The notes beneath the pieces are model-generated. The model searched no databases. It saw only the letters and a list, made by a program, of their open reading frames with translations, and had not been told where the DNA came from. 64,000 nucleotides of DNA, from positions 434,001 to 498,000 of the forward strand of contig JAETXT010000012.1 of NCBI GenBank assembly GCA_019188255.1. The letters are read 5' to 3'. Made by a program: the position numbers and the translations under genes. Below are positions 22,834 to 34,953 of this stretch, piece by piece; the first letter of the stretch is position 1, and the number at the start of each line of letters is the position of its first letter. This stretch comes from Verticillium longisporum (lineage: Eukaryota; Ascomycota; Sordariomycetes; Glomerellales; Plectosphaerellaceae).

Positions 22834-25800
22834 GGTGGATGAGTGGGGGGCGTTGCGCTCGTGTTGCAGCGTTAGATGTCAATGTCAATCGAGGCGTCAA
22901 TCGGGAGTCGGCCGTGTATGTCTTGTGTGTTGGCGATGGACAGTCCAGCTGGCAAAGAATGGTATACAGAAAGATTCGAAAGCCAAGAGGAAGGGCGAGC
23001 TCTCAGGACTAAAAGAGTGAACAAAGTGGCAAGTTGGTGTCCGGCAAGGCTTGGAGGGGTTGGAGTCGATAGACAGGGGGGCCACTCCTGAGCGATTCAA
23101 CGAGCAGGGCAGCTGGTGGCAGGCCAAGACAGGGGACGAGCGAGGGGAATGGTGGAGCGATACCCCGGTTGAAGAGCGCGCGAGGGATAGATGGTGGGTG
23201 GATGGGAGGGGATAGGATGTGAAGGGTTGAACTGGGGGTTGGGTGGAAGGTACTTTATCAGTTAATATCTGGCTCGTTAATAAGCATCCGAGTCGGCGTC
23301 TGAGGAGTCGCTCGCAGTACAGAGGAAGAGCCATCCGACCTGTCGGGGTCGTCTTCATTCGTCGTTTTCCCGGATTCCAGTCCGTCCAGACCTCCCCCCA
23401 TCCATAATGGTCTGGCGAGAGAGCGTTTTGGGTCAGTCCTCACGCTCGGCGCGGCCAGACCAAGCCAAGCCTGGTCCCGGAGGTTTGTGGTTGGGGCCCT
23501 GAGGTAGGTACCTGAAGGGGGTGGGTGCGAAGGGTCGGAAGGGAGGGGCCAGACGCACGAGGTGGCTGTTTGGGTCCCGCCATGTTAGTGCTTGCCCGGG
23601 CTCGCATGGCGGCGGGAAGGTCTAGAGACCTGTAACAACAGGCCTTGGCTGGGCCCAGGGGTGTCTTGGGCGTGGGCAGAACGAGCGACTCGGGTGAGTG
23701 GGTGTGCTGTACCATGTACTGTAGTGCTCAGTGTTCCCCACAAAATGGAAGGTGCCTCCGATGGGTGGCCGGCCCCTGCCACTGCCCCTGCCGGTCACTG
23801 TGTTCACTGTGCTCACTGAGGAGAGGATAAGAAAGGGGCTCCACTGGCGGTCTCATCGGGCTGCATTAGGGGGCAACCACGACTTTACAGAGGGCAAGCC
23901 CACTGGCTGGCATCATGCAGTTGCCCCTCGTCCTCCGCAGCCCCTCAACGCCTCACGCACTCGCCCCTCATCACGTCTTTCCGGCTGCACGGTATAGTGA
24001 GCCCGCGGGCCTTCCTCCTGCAAGCCTTTCTACTTTCCATTGAACCTGCCTTTTGGGGAAGTTGGATCGAACGCTGGCGGAAGCAAGAGCCAGCCTTCTT
24101 TTCTCTGCTTTCAAGAGTAGATACTATCGAGTGCCTTGCCTGGGCAGCTAAGTAAGGTAGGTACCTCATGGTACCTAGGTAGGTAGGTATGTACCAGCAG
24201 CAACGAGCGTCAACGGGCATATGGTTAGCTCGCCACTCGAGTAAAATCCTTGGGGTCGTAGCACCCACTTTGCTCCTCCTGTGTGCGTTGCGAGAAAACG
24301 AGGAACGAGAGGTCGAAAGACGATCACGCCGAAACAGCAGCACTGACTCGGGTGGTCGAGCTTTTACCACCTTTACCCGCGTCTGTCATACGTCCGTGTT
24401 TTTTATTCGATGCCCGCGAAGACCCAAAAACGACGCAACAAGCGCCAGTCCATTCTTTCTCTCACGTCTCTCGTTCCACCTGACTTGCTTAGCCATCGTC
24501 CTTGTTCACCTCTCGCCCTATCGATCCTCGGGTTCCGGTTTGGGTTTACCCAGCCTCGTATCCAGTTCTTTTTCTGGCAGACTGTTGAGCATGTCTCGAG
24601 CCGCCCAGTGTCAGCGCCAAATACCAACGTCTGGCGGCATTCTATGGCTTCTCCCATAAGAAGGTCCTGTCATTTGCCATCCGTCCCCTGGGCCGCCCCC
24701 CCGTCGCCCCCCCCTTCCTAGGCATGCAGAGTCGATCTTAACGCACGGAGGGTAGCCCAGTTTTCCGAGGCCACGCTCCCACGCTTCACGCCTGACACAC
24801 GGCCCACGTTGTTTGGGGGGCGTGATCGTTGCGCAGTAGGTCGGTTAGCCTAAGAAGTTCGAGACCGCTCCTTCGCCGCCGGCGGAACTGCCGTCTGCGA
24901 GCAAAGTGTCAACTGGTCTGTCATGGTGTGTCTTTGGGTGCATTTCTAGCAGCAGAGCTTGGTCACGATTGTGCGATCGCGGGGTCCTCCGATTTTACGA
25001 CTTTGGGATGGTACAGAGTGCGGGGAGTCGGAGGATGATGCTAGATTTGATCACTGTACCCAGCCTCTCTGGTGACCCGATGCAAGCCATCGCGGAGGTC
25101 ACCCCGACGTTTTCTCCATCCTGGGATGGTACGACGTGTGAGTTGAGGATGATTTGGCACTGGTGGACGGACACCTGCCATCAGGCTGATCGCCTGCCAA
25201 ATCAGGTCGACAGACGGGCAATGGAGGGGCAGGCAAGATGGTCCTTTGTTCAGACGGTGTTGCACATTGCCGATCTGGCTGTCGATCTACAGAGGTACTA
25301 GACATTGTCGCACTGGCCACGGCGACTCCCGGGGCTGGCTTCCAGCGCCTGATGTCAGGTCTGTCTTGCAAAGGCCCCGTTGATCAAGTGTTTTGTCAGG
25401 TCTCTATCGTGTGATGCGAGCAGGGCAGCGATCCAAATGCCGGCTCCAGTCGAAAGAATATTTGCCACGGCACCCGAGTCTGATGATCCGAATCATCCGC
25501 AAGGGAGTTCATGCGTTGGCCCTGCTTGCATGTCGAAAAGACCAAAACGCAAATTCCAAAGGGGGGTGTTTTCTGGCACGACGGCCCGGAGTTCGGCAGA
25601 AGGCCAGAAAGGGGTGGTGGTGTGTCGTGCTACTGGGGCTGGTAGGTGGTGGCCCATTGGCCGCCAAGGATGTACACCCCAGCCGCTGCTCTTACATGTA
25701 GAAAAACACCAGCCATTTCTTCGAGAAGCGAGTGTGGCTAATGACCTGCGTTTCGGGCCTGGTCTTTGTGGCTGGTGATACCTTGGCATCTCAACATTGT

Positions 25801-26141
25801 CGTCATCGCCAGGTTCATCTTCCCAACCCTTGCTAACTGTCAGGGGCATGCACGGTGCGTGAAGAGGCTTTCATTCCAGTTCGTGACAATGGAGTATGTG
25901 CCCAGATCGGCATCGCATTCGTGACATCACTCGCGAATATTCGGCATCTGAAGTCAATCATACGGCCTCGTATCCTACGACCCATACATTGAGGCTGAGC
26001 ATCTCGCCCTGAAACTCGACTCAGCCCGGCACAACCGAGACGACCACAGGACACGCCCGCGGCTGTCTGCAACCAGTCCGGCGCCGCATCGGAATGAGCT
26101 GTTGCTGATGCGTTCCACATTGAAGAGCTACGCCATCGACC
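22834..26141. other. Long gene-free divergent interval
   Basis: About 3.3 kb between the divergent starts of the BAR gene (-) and the PLD-family gene (+). It contains pyrimidine-rich tracts and short AGGTACCT-type runs near 24152-24195, but no open frame with domain, ATG and splice support. It may hold long 5' UTRs or an unannotated noncoding transcript; the sequence does not show this directly. Confidence 0.5.
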
Positions 26142-27557
26142 ATGTTTCCATCATCATTCGTTGACCGTTGGTCACGAAGCATCCAGACGCGCCGAGATGA
26201 GCAGCTCCATGATTTTCCCAACTACCACCTGTCGAACCCTGAGGAGCTCGTCACAACAAGCACCCCCCAGTCCATCACTGTCGGCAGTGGCGTGTTCATC
26301 TACAAGCAGACACTGCTGCCAGCAATTCTTACAGCTCGTCATGAAGTCATCCTGGTGACCTGTTTCTGGGCCGAATCCGACACCCTGCGAGCGCTTCGCG
26401 AGACGCTTCACGAGCTGGCCAAACGTCGACGCGAGACCATCGCCTCCGATACTGACAGCTCCTCCTTGCCACGCCTTCGCATTCGCATCGGCTTCTCCTC
26501 GCGCTCGTTCTTCCAAAAGATATTCCACCCATGGTCTCGCGATGGTCACGCCTACCCTCCCTCTGCCTGGGCCAAGCTAGGTCTGCCGCCCGACGATGTT
26601 CTGAAGGCAGCCCGCATCGATCTTTCCGTCAAGAGCCTCTTCTTCTTACCGTTCAGCGTCATGCACCCCAAGTTTGTCATCGTCGACCGTGAGCGCGCTT
26701 TCATGCCGAGTTGCAACATTAGCTGGGAGGTGTGGTTTGAGGGATGCGTCGAATTCACCGGCCCAGCTGTCGAGCAGCTGCTGAGGTTCTATGCAAGTGT
26801 GTGGGACGGCAATGTACGGCCAGCCGCCGACTGGGACGACAGCCGGGCCCGTGATGCCCAGTCGACACCGCAACTCGAGCCGACCCGGAACGAGCCCGAC
26901 TCGGCGTGCCAGAAGCGGCTACTTGACCCAACGCCAACACCCACCATGATCCTCCCATCGTCTCATCATGTCAACCCTAGCTTCCGTTACATCCCCTTCC
27001 TCGGCCGCCAGACCTCCCCGGCAACCCCTCTGAATGCTGCTCTCCTCGACGTCTTCGCTTCGGCTCATACACAGATTGATATTATCACGCCAAACCTCAC
27101 CTGCCGCGCCGTTGTCGATGCGCTCCTCGCATCGCTTGCTCGTGGCGTCAACGTCCGCATTCGCACGAGCCGTAACATGATGCTGATCGAGCAGCTCGTC
27201 ACAGCCTGCACGACGACAGAGTGGACTATACGGTCCCTCATCAACCGCTATGAAGCCCTGACGGCGTCCTGGACTTCGCGCGCCTTTGATATGGAGGCCC
27301 AACGTCAGCGACCTGGTCGTCTTGAAATTTACTACTACCGCCCAGCCACCAAAAGCCCAGACGAGCCAGTGGTGTCGCATCTCAAAATGACACTGGTGGA
27401 CAGAGAGTATCTGATGCTCGGCTCCGGCAACCTTGATCGTGCGAGCTGGTACACGAGCCAGGAGTTGGGCATCCTGCTCCACGTACCGGGATTCGAACAT
27501 GATATATGGTCCGGTGTGCTCAACACGCGGATGGACGTGCGATACAGACCGGAGTGA
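26142..27557 (+). CDS. Phospholipase D superfamily protein (two HKD motifs), 471 aa
   Basis: Intronless. Two PLD catalytic motifs are complete: H175-x-K177-x4-D182 (HPKFVIVD, followed by CNISWE) and H413-x-K415-x4-D420 (HLKMTLVD, followed by GSGNLDRAS). Each is preceded by an alpha/beta segment as in cardiolipin-synthase-like or endonuclease-like PLD proteins, and the pair should form one active site with a covalent histidine intermediate. No signal peptide or clear membrane span is seen, so a cytosolic or peripheral location is inferred. The ATG at 26142 has A at -3. Substrate (phospholipid or nucleic acid) cannot be settled from sequence. It is tail-to-tail with the ThuA-like gene, 64 bp apart. 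Confidence 0.88.
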   Translation: MFPSSFVDRWSRSIQTRRDEQLHDFPNYHLSNPEELVTTSTPQSITVGSGVFIYKQTLLPAILTARHEVILVTCFWAESDTLRALRETLHELAKRRRETIASDTDSSSLPRLRIRIGFSSRSFFQKIFHPWSRDGHAYPPSAWAKLGLPPDDVLKAARIDLSVKSLFFLPFSVMHPKFVIVDRERAFMPSCNISWEVWFEGCVEFTGPAVEQLLRFYASVWDGNVRPAADWDDSRARDAQSTPQLEPTRNEPDSACQKRLLDPTPTPTMILPSSHHVNPSFRYIPFLGRQTSPATPLNAALLDVFASAHTQIDIITPNLTCRAVVDALLASLARGVNVRIRTSRNMMLIEQLVTACTTTEWTIRSLINRYEALTASWTSRAFDMEAQRQRPGRLEIYYYRPATKSPDEPVVSHLKMTLVDREYLMLGSGNLDRASWYTSQELGILLHVPGFEHDIWSGVLNTRMDVRYRPE

Positions 27558-27621
27558 GGATGTCCCGTGTTTGTATATCTAGCCTGTACTATTCATCTTG
27601 ATACCCATCAAAGCATGTGCT

Positions 27622-28334
27622 TCAAACTACGTTCCCGCCGTCCTCGGCCTCGGGGTTCCATGGTTCTTCAGCGCGTGACACCCACAGTATACCCCTCGTC
27701 AACAAACCTATGAACCATTCATCGCTGTACGCCTCGTCAAAATGCCCCAGCGCCGTGTAGAACGACCTGCCACCTTCAAGCTCCCTCGCCCACGCGAGCG
27801 GATGATCGTCCCCCATCTTGCCCCCCTGGAAACTGGTCGTATCCCCCCTCAGCAGAACCCGCAGCCCCTGCCGAGCACGCGGGTGCGTGACAAAGCTGTA
27901 CCACTCATCCATCCAATGCTCCCTGCCCGTCGCGTTCCCGAGAATGTAATGCCGCCCTCGACCACGACAGTCCCAGGCTCCGGAGGAGGGTGCATATCAA
28001 AGTGCGCGCCGACGAGCTCGCCGTACCACAGACTGCTCTTCATGCCGCTGGCGGCGCCATGGATAGCGACGACGCCGCCGCCGCGGCGCACAAACGCCTG
28101 CAGCGCCCCTAGCTGCTCTAAAGTCAGGAAATCGCCCGAGCAGTGCAGCAGGACGACGGCCGTGAAGGCGCGCAGTGACTCGGCGGCGAAGCTGGCCTCT
28201 GCGTCCTCGGAGTGCGCGGCCGTGAAGAGGCCAGAGGTCGTTGCCAGGGCGAAGAGGGCCGCGACAGCCGGCTCGATGGACGTGTGTCGATAGGCGGCGG
28301 TTTTGGAGAAGAGGAGGATGTGAGGCTTTGGCAT
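27622..28334 (-). CDS. ThuA-like (trehalose-utilisation family) protein with a frameshift
   Basis: Class-I glutamine-amidotransferase-like fold of the ThuA family; biochemical role in fungi is unclear. The first part runs from ATG 28334 (MPKPHILLFSKTAAYRHTSI) through LRAFTAVVLLHCSGDFLTLEQ, FVRRGGGVVAIHGA and SLWYGELVGAHFD. Near 27948-27958 the frame must shift by one base to continue into HWMDEWYSFVTHPRARQGL, GDDHPLAWARELEGGRSFYT and ALGHFDEAYSDEWF, which are strong ThuA motifs, ending at TGA 27622. No intron can bridge the junction. The expected protein is about 237 aa. The break lies in a GAGGGCGG run, so a lost G by assembly error is as likely as decay. Confidence 0.82.
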
Positions 28335-28900
28335 TGTGTGTGCGCGGCACTTGACTTTATGAGAATGGCCTCGTCCTTGTGGTTGTTGCCTCGATTTTGG
28401 GAGTCTGTGGTGTTTTGAGGGGGTTGGGCTCGATACGAAGGATAGTGTCACACATGCGAGGCACGGCGGGCCTTGTCAAATGGCAGTTGTGTTATCGAGG
28501 CTGCATTGCTGTTGGCATAATGACATCTTGTCATCGCCATGCAAACATGCCCTCTCCGGGCCCGGTCGTCAGATTACCATCTTCGTCATCGCAGATCTCC
28601 ATTTGTCATACCCCATGCAGCGCAGCATCGCGCTCCGGATCGCGGGGTAATTGACGGAGAAGATCCGAAATGACGGAGTAATGCAAAGGTGAGCTCATGT
28701 CGATGATAGCAAGCTTACCTAGTCACTCGTGCAGCGCGACGCTGCTGCTGCACCTTGTGGTACATCAATTATTGGCAGGATACGTACGTAGCTGATGCCA
28801 TTCTTGACACTCTGGATTTTCAGCACTATTATGACAAAAGAGCAAAACACCGCCCAATGCACCAACCTAACGACTCGGACTGAACTCAAAGGCCCCCATT
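28335..28900. other. Intergenic spacer
   Basis: About 570 bp between the ThuA-like gene's 5' end and the 3' end of the Ytp1-like gene. No gene or repeat recognised. Confidence 0.6.
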
Positions 28901-30560
28901 TTATCTCGCCACACGATCACTGTTGCCTCCTACTGTGCTGCCGATTGTGCTGGGGCTCGACATGCCCCTCTCCTCGTCACCCCACCTCGCCCTTTTCCTA
29001 GCATCTTCCTCATCATCGTCACTCATAAGACCCTCGAGCTCGAACTCCTCGGCATCCCGCAGCTGGCGCGACTCAGCCGCGTGCGTCTTGCCGTTCGGGA
29101 GGACAACCTTGCCCTCGGCGGATGACGTGCGCTCGTAGAGGCTAATGAGCATGTTGACGAAAAGGAACAAGAGGAAGGCGAAGGAGAAGAGAATCAGGAT
29201 GTAGGCGACGTGATCCATGGACGACTGGTCGACGAGAAGCATCTGTTCCTCAGTGGCGCCCATGAACAGGAAGCCAGACGCAAAGAGCAGCTGGCAATAC
29301 ATTAGCTCGGTTGTTCAGATCGCCAGCAGGGTGTTACTTACGAATGCGGGAATCAGCTGCCAGCTGTTGTATGTCCGGCCGTCCTCCAAAAGACCATGTT
29401 CGTCCTTCACCACAAATGCAATCTCAATGATACGGGTGATGCCAACGGCCATCAACGTCTTGCCGAACATCGAGTGGGTGGCTTCGGAGACGTGGAGCTC
29501 CTGGGGATGCGCGGACATGGCCCAGCCCGTGATGAAGATGACGAAGCCGGGGATGAAATTTCGCTTAGGGTTGCCATCGCGATCCTTGCTCAGCCAGACA
29601 CCCGCCAGACCGGCGCACCACCAGACAATGCCCATGGTGGTGTGTTGCCAGTCGTTCTTGACCCAGGCGGTGCCCCAGTGGTGCTCGGTAAAGGTATTGA
29701 CGCAGCCCCAGGCGGCGATGACCACGCTGTCAAAGAACTCTTGCGACCGTCCTGTCCTGCGCAGCCACATCTGACCGACGAGCAGGAGCAGCGTCAAGAG
29801 AATGCCGTAGGCAATGAAGGCCGAGCCCATGATGAAATGCGCAGCGCACTGTCCGAGATGGTCGCCCTGGCAGAAACCAAGCGCCGTGATGCCACCAAAC
29901 AAGATCTGCACCCAGGAGATTACAGGCATCGCCTTCCCAAGGACGCCGTGGAAGGGGCGGGCGATGCGACGAATGCGGCCGTGGATTCCCTTTTCGAGAT
30001 GTAGTCGAAGGTAGACACCGAGGGTCACCTGGCCGGCGAGGATGAACATGAGGAGATTCGCAAACTTGGCGTGAACATTGTTGTGAACGAATTCGCGTCC
30101 GCCGTGGGCGTGGCCAATGAAGTAACCGACAACAGCGATTACGGTGCCGAGAACCTGGGTCGGGACGTGCCATCGGTTTTTGGTGATCTGCAAAGACCAT
30201 GATCAGCGTGCGAACTACATGATGGGAGAGATGGAGGGAAAGTACATACACCCAGCACCATTCCGATGGGGAAGATGATGCCAAAGGCGAGCATCATGAT
30301 GAAGATGTGAACCCACAATGTCGAGTCCTGCCCCGTCAGTCAACTTGCAGTCTCGGTGTATTCAAGACGCTGTGAGTCCCTACAATTGGCTCTGGCGAGA
30401 CGGACTCGCCCTCGGCGATGTGGCTGACGCCATGATCGTGTCCCAGCGCCATGGGAAGAAATGCAATGATTGAAGCAAGCTGTAGAACGCGGGACGGTAT
30501 CATCGAAGGCAAGGCCATGCTGCTCAAAGGCCTTGTTGGCCTGGTGGTGGTTAAAGTCAT
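28901..30560 (-). CDS. Ytp1-like multi-pass membrane protein (DUF2427 + Ytp1), 496 aa
   Basis: Exons are 30560-30384, 30327-30250, 30187-29342 and 29290-28901, with introns of 56, 62 and 51 bp; the frame closes at TAA. The N terminus has a hydrophobic signal-type segment (VLQLASIIAFLPMALG) followed by GHDHG. A DUF2427-like N-terminal membrane domain (LWVHIFIMMLAFGIIFPIGM ... FHGVLGKAMPVISWVQILFGG) resembles cytochrome b561/DOMON-type four-helix units. It is followed by the Ytp1 domain with FFDSVVIAAWGCVNTFTEHHW, WQHTTMGIVWWCAGLAGVWL and a late span LILFSFAFLLFLFVNML. The C-terminal tail is acidic and cytosolic by inference. Function of the family is not established; conserved histidines suggest haem or metal binding. 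Confidence 0.88.
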
Positions 30561-32857
30561 GGCGGCGTTTCGGGAAAGGGGGGCCCGGGCCCTTGGTCAG
30601 GATCGTGTAGCAGGTACCGTAGCGCGAACTCGATCGATGGAACGGCTTTTCGGGAGGAGCCGAAGTGGTGGTGGGATGTAGGCGGCGGCTGGCCGTGTGC
30701 GACGGTGTTGATGGATTGTTCTAGGTTGGCGATTGCTTCGTGGATCAGTTGCTTTTTGCTGGCGTCGCGAGTTGAGCAGGGCAAGGGAGAGACCGACTTG
30801 TTCCTCGGAGACTTTGGGCGCGCCTGGCGGGCGCTTCTTTCCGTTCGCCTATCTCGTTCGTGTCATTAGCTGGCGCGGCTGTGGTACGTGCCCTACAGCA
30901 TGTCAATTAGGGGGCCCATGGTTGGTCCAGGCTTGTCATGTTCGGCGGGCCTCCAAGATCCGGCGCCCACTTCCCGTCATTTCCTTCAGTTAACTTGTCA
31001 TGCATCACGCCCTTTTTCCCTTGACGATTCGGCGAGGCATACGCATGGAACAACTCGTCTTCATTTTGCGGCCAATTGTCTTCATGGTGCAACTCGGTTT
31101 GGACAACGCCCTGCTTCCAGCGGCCACGCAACGATGCCAATCATAGGAGCCATCCGTTGCCATGACACGAACCATTTCGCTTTTGCCAGAACTGTTTATT
31201 CCTCGTCTCAACACCGTCGGTCGCCTCATTTGCCTGCACGGTACCCAGTGAAAAGTCTAAATAAATTCCCGAGACGTAGCATCATGATCCGCGATGTCTA
31301 ATTCGGTTCGGCTGCGAAGCACAGCCACTGGGAGCGCTTGCCATCCTTGGTAGAGGTTGATGACACCCATGCGCGACTGGCGCATGAGTCGAAGATTAGG
31401 TGTGAATCGGCCGTCGCTGTCACTAATTTTCATGTGATCAATTTCGTGGAAGCATACCGGATAAGGGTTTATGACAAGAATCGGTTCAAGCATCGCTCAT
31501 CCTGATTGCCATGCTTCAAAGCCACGAAACTACTCGCCAGGCATTCTTATGGACTTGATACTCGCTCTAAAGCGGGCTGTCACTGTCATGACCATCATAA
31601 ACAGCACACTGACTTGATTAGCGACACAAAATTGAGCCTTATAGTGGTTCGAATAATTTCAATCCAACAAGGGCTCATTTGAAGTTCCTTAATTTCGAAC
31701 CAGGCGATGCAGTTACAGATAGGCGTGTTAGGAGAAACGTGACGAGTTGGTGAGCTTTGTTCAGCCAGCGAATTTGGCTTGACCAGAGAGCAAAAGACAC
31801 TAGCTATTCACCAGCGTTATATTAACATCAGTAGCGTAGACTGCTGTAGCCAATTGAGTTTGCCATGTCATGACTTGCCATTTCGATCTGTTTATCCGGA
31901 TCATACATGGTTGGGGGCAAAAATTTCGATACCCTCCGAGGTAGCGCCCACCCCTACCTGTGGGGGAACGCTTGGGCGGTACAAACAGTGACGTTCCTTT
32001 CCTTGCACAAAAATATGCTACCTAAATCCTCACCCTTTAAGGCTGGCCTGCAAGCCAATGACATACAGATAAGATACTAGGGTAATTGATGGGGAAGTCA
32101 TCAAATGACAGGCCCCCTGGTCGGTACTCGTCCCGCAGTTGAAACTTACTGCACTTGATAGTAGTCTTGAGTCAAGGCTGGACACATGTTCCCCCTTTCT
32201 AAAGCTCGAAGCCTGCGACAGTCGACACAAAGCATTAGGCCTTTGTTATGGCGGAACTTTTCGCCATCTGCAAGGTGTAACGTCACGCGGTGCACGAAGG
32301 CTTGAGCTACTCCAATGGAGGGTTGACATCAGTATCGCAAGCCACTGAGCATCATTCTACTCATCTCCCAATAGTCGACTTCGGTCCCTATCCAGAGATC
32401 CCATCTTCACGTACTCCGAAACGAGGTACGGAACACGCTGTGATTCTTGCGCTGGCAGTGATGAGAAGGGCCAAGAATGGCTGTTCAGTTGTGTCTGGAA
32501 CTCAACCCCGCCCACCTGTATCTGCATATTCAGCCACACCCAATCTGACTGCATAAGCGACGCCTCTCAGCCAGCTCTAACCTGATATGTCGCTTTTCTC
32601 GCTTCACACTGGCGGATTGAGGAACATGGAGTATCCGTCTCCGAACTTTCTACACCTAGAATCGTTTTGTTCCTCCGCATACCTCATTCTCGCGAAGGAT
32701 TGTGCCACTCATGCGAGTCTTCGACATGTCTCATCCCGTCGACCCGTGTCAAGATGCGCCAATTCCAGGATGCTAACATATATATCGACGAGGTGCTTGA
32801 AGGAGGCCCTCGCGCGTGCAATGCCTCGGGCCTGCCACCTTTTTTCGCGAGCTGAGA
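30561..32857. other. Gene-free divergent interval with one dispersed repeat
   Basis: About 2.3 kb between the divergent Ytp1-like (-) and GT34 (+) genes. It includes the 260-bp repeat at 31904-32164. Open frames here lack domains and good starts. Confidence 0.55.
31904..32164 (+). repeat. Dispersed 260-bp repeat, copy B
   Basis: Partner of 15309-15569, same orientation and same length. Differences include many transitions and one block exchange near 32027-32040, so the copies are old. Both lie in promoter-side intergenic DNA and keep normal GC content. Confidence 0.75.
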
Positions 32858-33922
32858 ATGCGCGTCCAAGCTTTCCGCCGCACTTTCGTGCTGGTGTTCA
32901 GCATTGTTTTTCCTTTGGTCGTCCTTCTGCAAGTGACTTGGATGTACCGGGAATCATTGCCTACGATATCACTTCGAAGACAAAACCTCGTCGAGACAAA
33001 GTTGCACTGTTATGGCGATAACGACTGCTTCCCCGACATCCGATCGATGAACGCATCGGACCTTGACACCAACATCAAGATATGTCAGAGTCAGCCCGAG
33101 AAGCGCTATGGGGCTCAGCTCCGGGTTGCGACGGTGACAGCTCAGTTTGGGCAGCCGGAGGACCACTACAAGCGTGCCTTGCGCACCCATCTGCAACACA
33201 GTCTGGTGCATCAGTCTGAGGTCCACGTCCTCTGTGCCGAGATTGTGGACGACTTGTGGAACAAGCCCGCCTTTATACTCGAGCTCCTTCTATCGGAACT
33301 GGAGAAGCCCGAGGACGAACGCCTTGAATGGCTGTTCTGGGTAGACAGGGACACCATCATCCTCGACAACTGCCGGTCGCCTTCAAGCTTCCTTTCTCCG
33401 GCAGCGAAATGGCCTCCGAGTGAAGCCGCTCAACAGGCTGATGGAGTTGAGCGGCCCGAAATCAACCTTGTTGCGACGAAGGACTGGAATGGTCTGAATA
33501 ACGGCATCTTCCTCCTGCGCGTCAGTCGCTGGAGCGTTGACCTATTCGCGGCCATCTTGGCACTGAGATATTTCAGGCCTGGCGTGGATCTTCCTTTCAC
33601 AGAGCAAAGCGCGATGGCCATGCTGATGCAGGAATTCCAGTTCGCGAAACAGGTTGCGTGGGTGCCGCAATGGTGGTTCAACGCATACCCGAGGCCAGAG
33701 GAGGACTTTGACGAGGCGGACCTTGAGTTACTGGAGGAACACCACGCCAGGAGGGGAGACTTCTTGGTGCACTTTGCTGGGTTGGGTAACCGAGACGAGG
33801 CAATGCCGGTTTGGCTGGACGTTGCCGAAGACGAGTCAAGGCAATGGAGCGTTGATACACCACTGAGGGATGTTGACAGTGGTATCAGGCAGTATTGGAG
33901 GGGTAGAGTGAATGCTGCCTGA
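32858..33922 (+). CDS. Glycosyltransferase family 34 (GMA12/MNN10 type), 354 aa
   Basis: Golgi type II glycosyltransferase, by family an alpha-galactosyl or alpha-mannosyl transferase acting on protein-linked glycans. Intronless. The start is the ATG at MRVQAFRRT; the open frame extends upstream only through non-ATG codons. A signal-anchor follows at about residues 8-28 (TFVLVFSIVFPLVVLLQVTWM). The GT34 domain shows VATVTAQFGQPEDHYKRALR, the metal-binding DxD motif in WVDRDTIILD (D163-x-D165), LNNGIFLLRVSRWSVDLF, FTEQSAMAMLM and DFLVHFAGLGNRDE near the end, in the family's order. Length is normal for the family. It ends 1 kb before the convergent M14 peptidase gene. Confidence 0.9.
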   Translation: MRVQAFRRTFVLVFSIVFPLVVLLQVTWMYRESLPTISLRRQNLVETKLHCYGDNDCFPDIRSMNASDLDTNIKICQSQPEKRYGAQLRVATVTAQFGQPEDHYKRALRTHLQHSLVHQSEVHVLCAEIVDDLWNKPAFILELLLSELEKPEDERLEWLFWVDRDTIILDNCRSPSSFLSPAAKWPPSEAAQQADGVERPEINLVATKDWNGLNNGIFLLRVSRWSVDLFAAILALRYFRPGVDLPFTEQSAMAMLMQEFQFAKQVAWVPQWWFNAYPRPEEDFDEADLELLEEHHARRGDFLVHFAGLGNRDEAMPVWLDVAEDESRQWSVDTPLRDVDSGIRQYWRGRVNAA

Positions 33923-34953
33923 GATTGATTAGTATGAATTCCAAGACATCTTCCCGTTACGATAATCCCCAGAAAAGATCCGTATGCTCTCATATGCTTT
34001 CTTTGATACTTGCATACCCTTCTGGTCTGTGCCTGACTACTATTCAAGTCGATGGGTCTGCGTTGGGTCCCTTCGCCATGTATTGGAGTCCAGGCGTCAG
34101 GATGCCGCCTACGACAAGGGCAGCAGCTGCCTTGTCCGAGCAATCGCCCACAAACACCTCAGCGTGCCTCTCCAAACTATCGTAAGACCATCTTCAGTGG
34201 AAGCAGGACGGAAGGGACGTACCAAGAGATAACGACTTGTTGCAGCCACAAGATTGCGGAATACTAAACACTCAAACCCGCCCTCCCTCAGCACCCCAGC
34301 ACACACGATCAAGTCAATATGAACGCCAGAAGCACCAAATTCCACCACATACGACCATACCTACTGGAAACCTCGGGATCCCGTCCGCTCTCCCCTAGAT
34401 AAACCAGTAAGGGCCGGACTAGTAGTCGGGTGGGTGATCACCGGCGAATACCTGGTGTTGTATGTTTTGCGATTTTGCATTTCAGGTGTGCATACATTGC
34501 CTGGCGTTGAACGCTAGTCCAATGGTGCGGGATCAGCCTTTGGTCAAGCCTGCGTGCTATGCGCTTGATTCGGCACCAGTACATATCTCGCAATTATCGA
34601 CATCTTAATCACCTTTCAGGCCAGCATATGGCTTGGCCCCTCAAAAAAATTGGACCTCCCCTTCGTTTGTGGGGGGGGGGATGTGTGGCCATCTGTTCCT
34701 CTGGATGCTTCATGGTGAACTTGATCGCTGCGGTTGCAAATCGTAGTCGCATAAGATATCTCAACAATGGGAGGTGCTCATTGCCCGAAAGTGGGATTAC
34801 ATTACGTTTTACACTACGTCGTGGCTCATCTCGTCATTGTCGACCCTTTCTCATCCTCAGGTAGACTACGGCATGCTTCGGGCATGTAAGACTCGATATG
34901 CAGGCCGCACCTGATTAGAGTCAAGGTCCCTACCAACTTGTTGTTTCTCAAAT
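33923..34953. other. Convergent intergenic spacer
   Basis: About 1 kb between the 3' ends of the GT34 and M14 genes. A G run at 34671-34680 is the only notable tract. No gene seen. Confidence 0.6.
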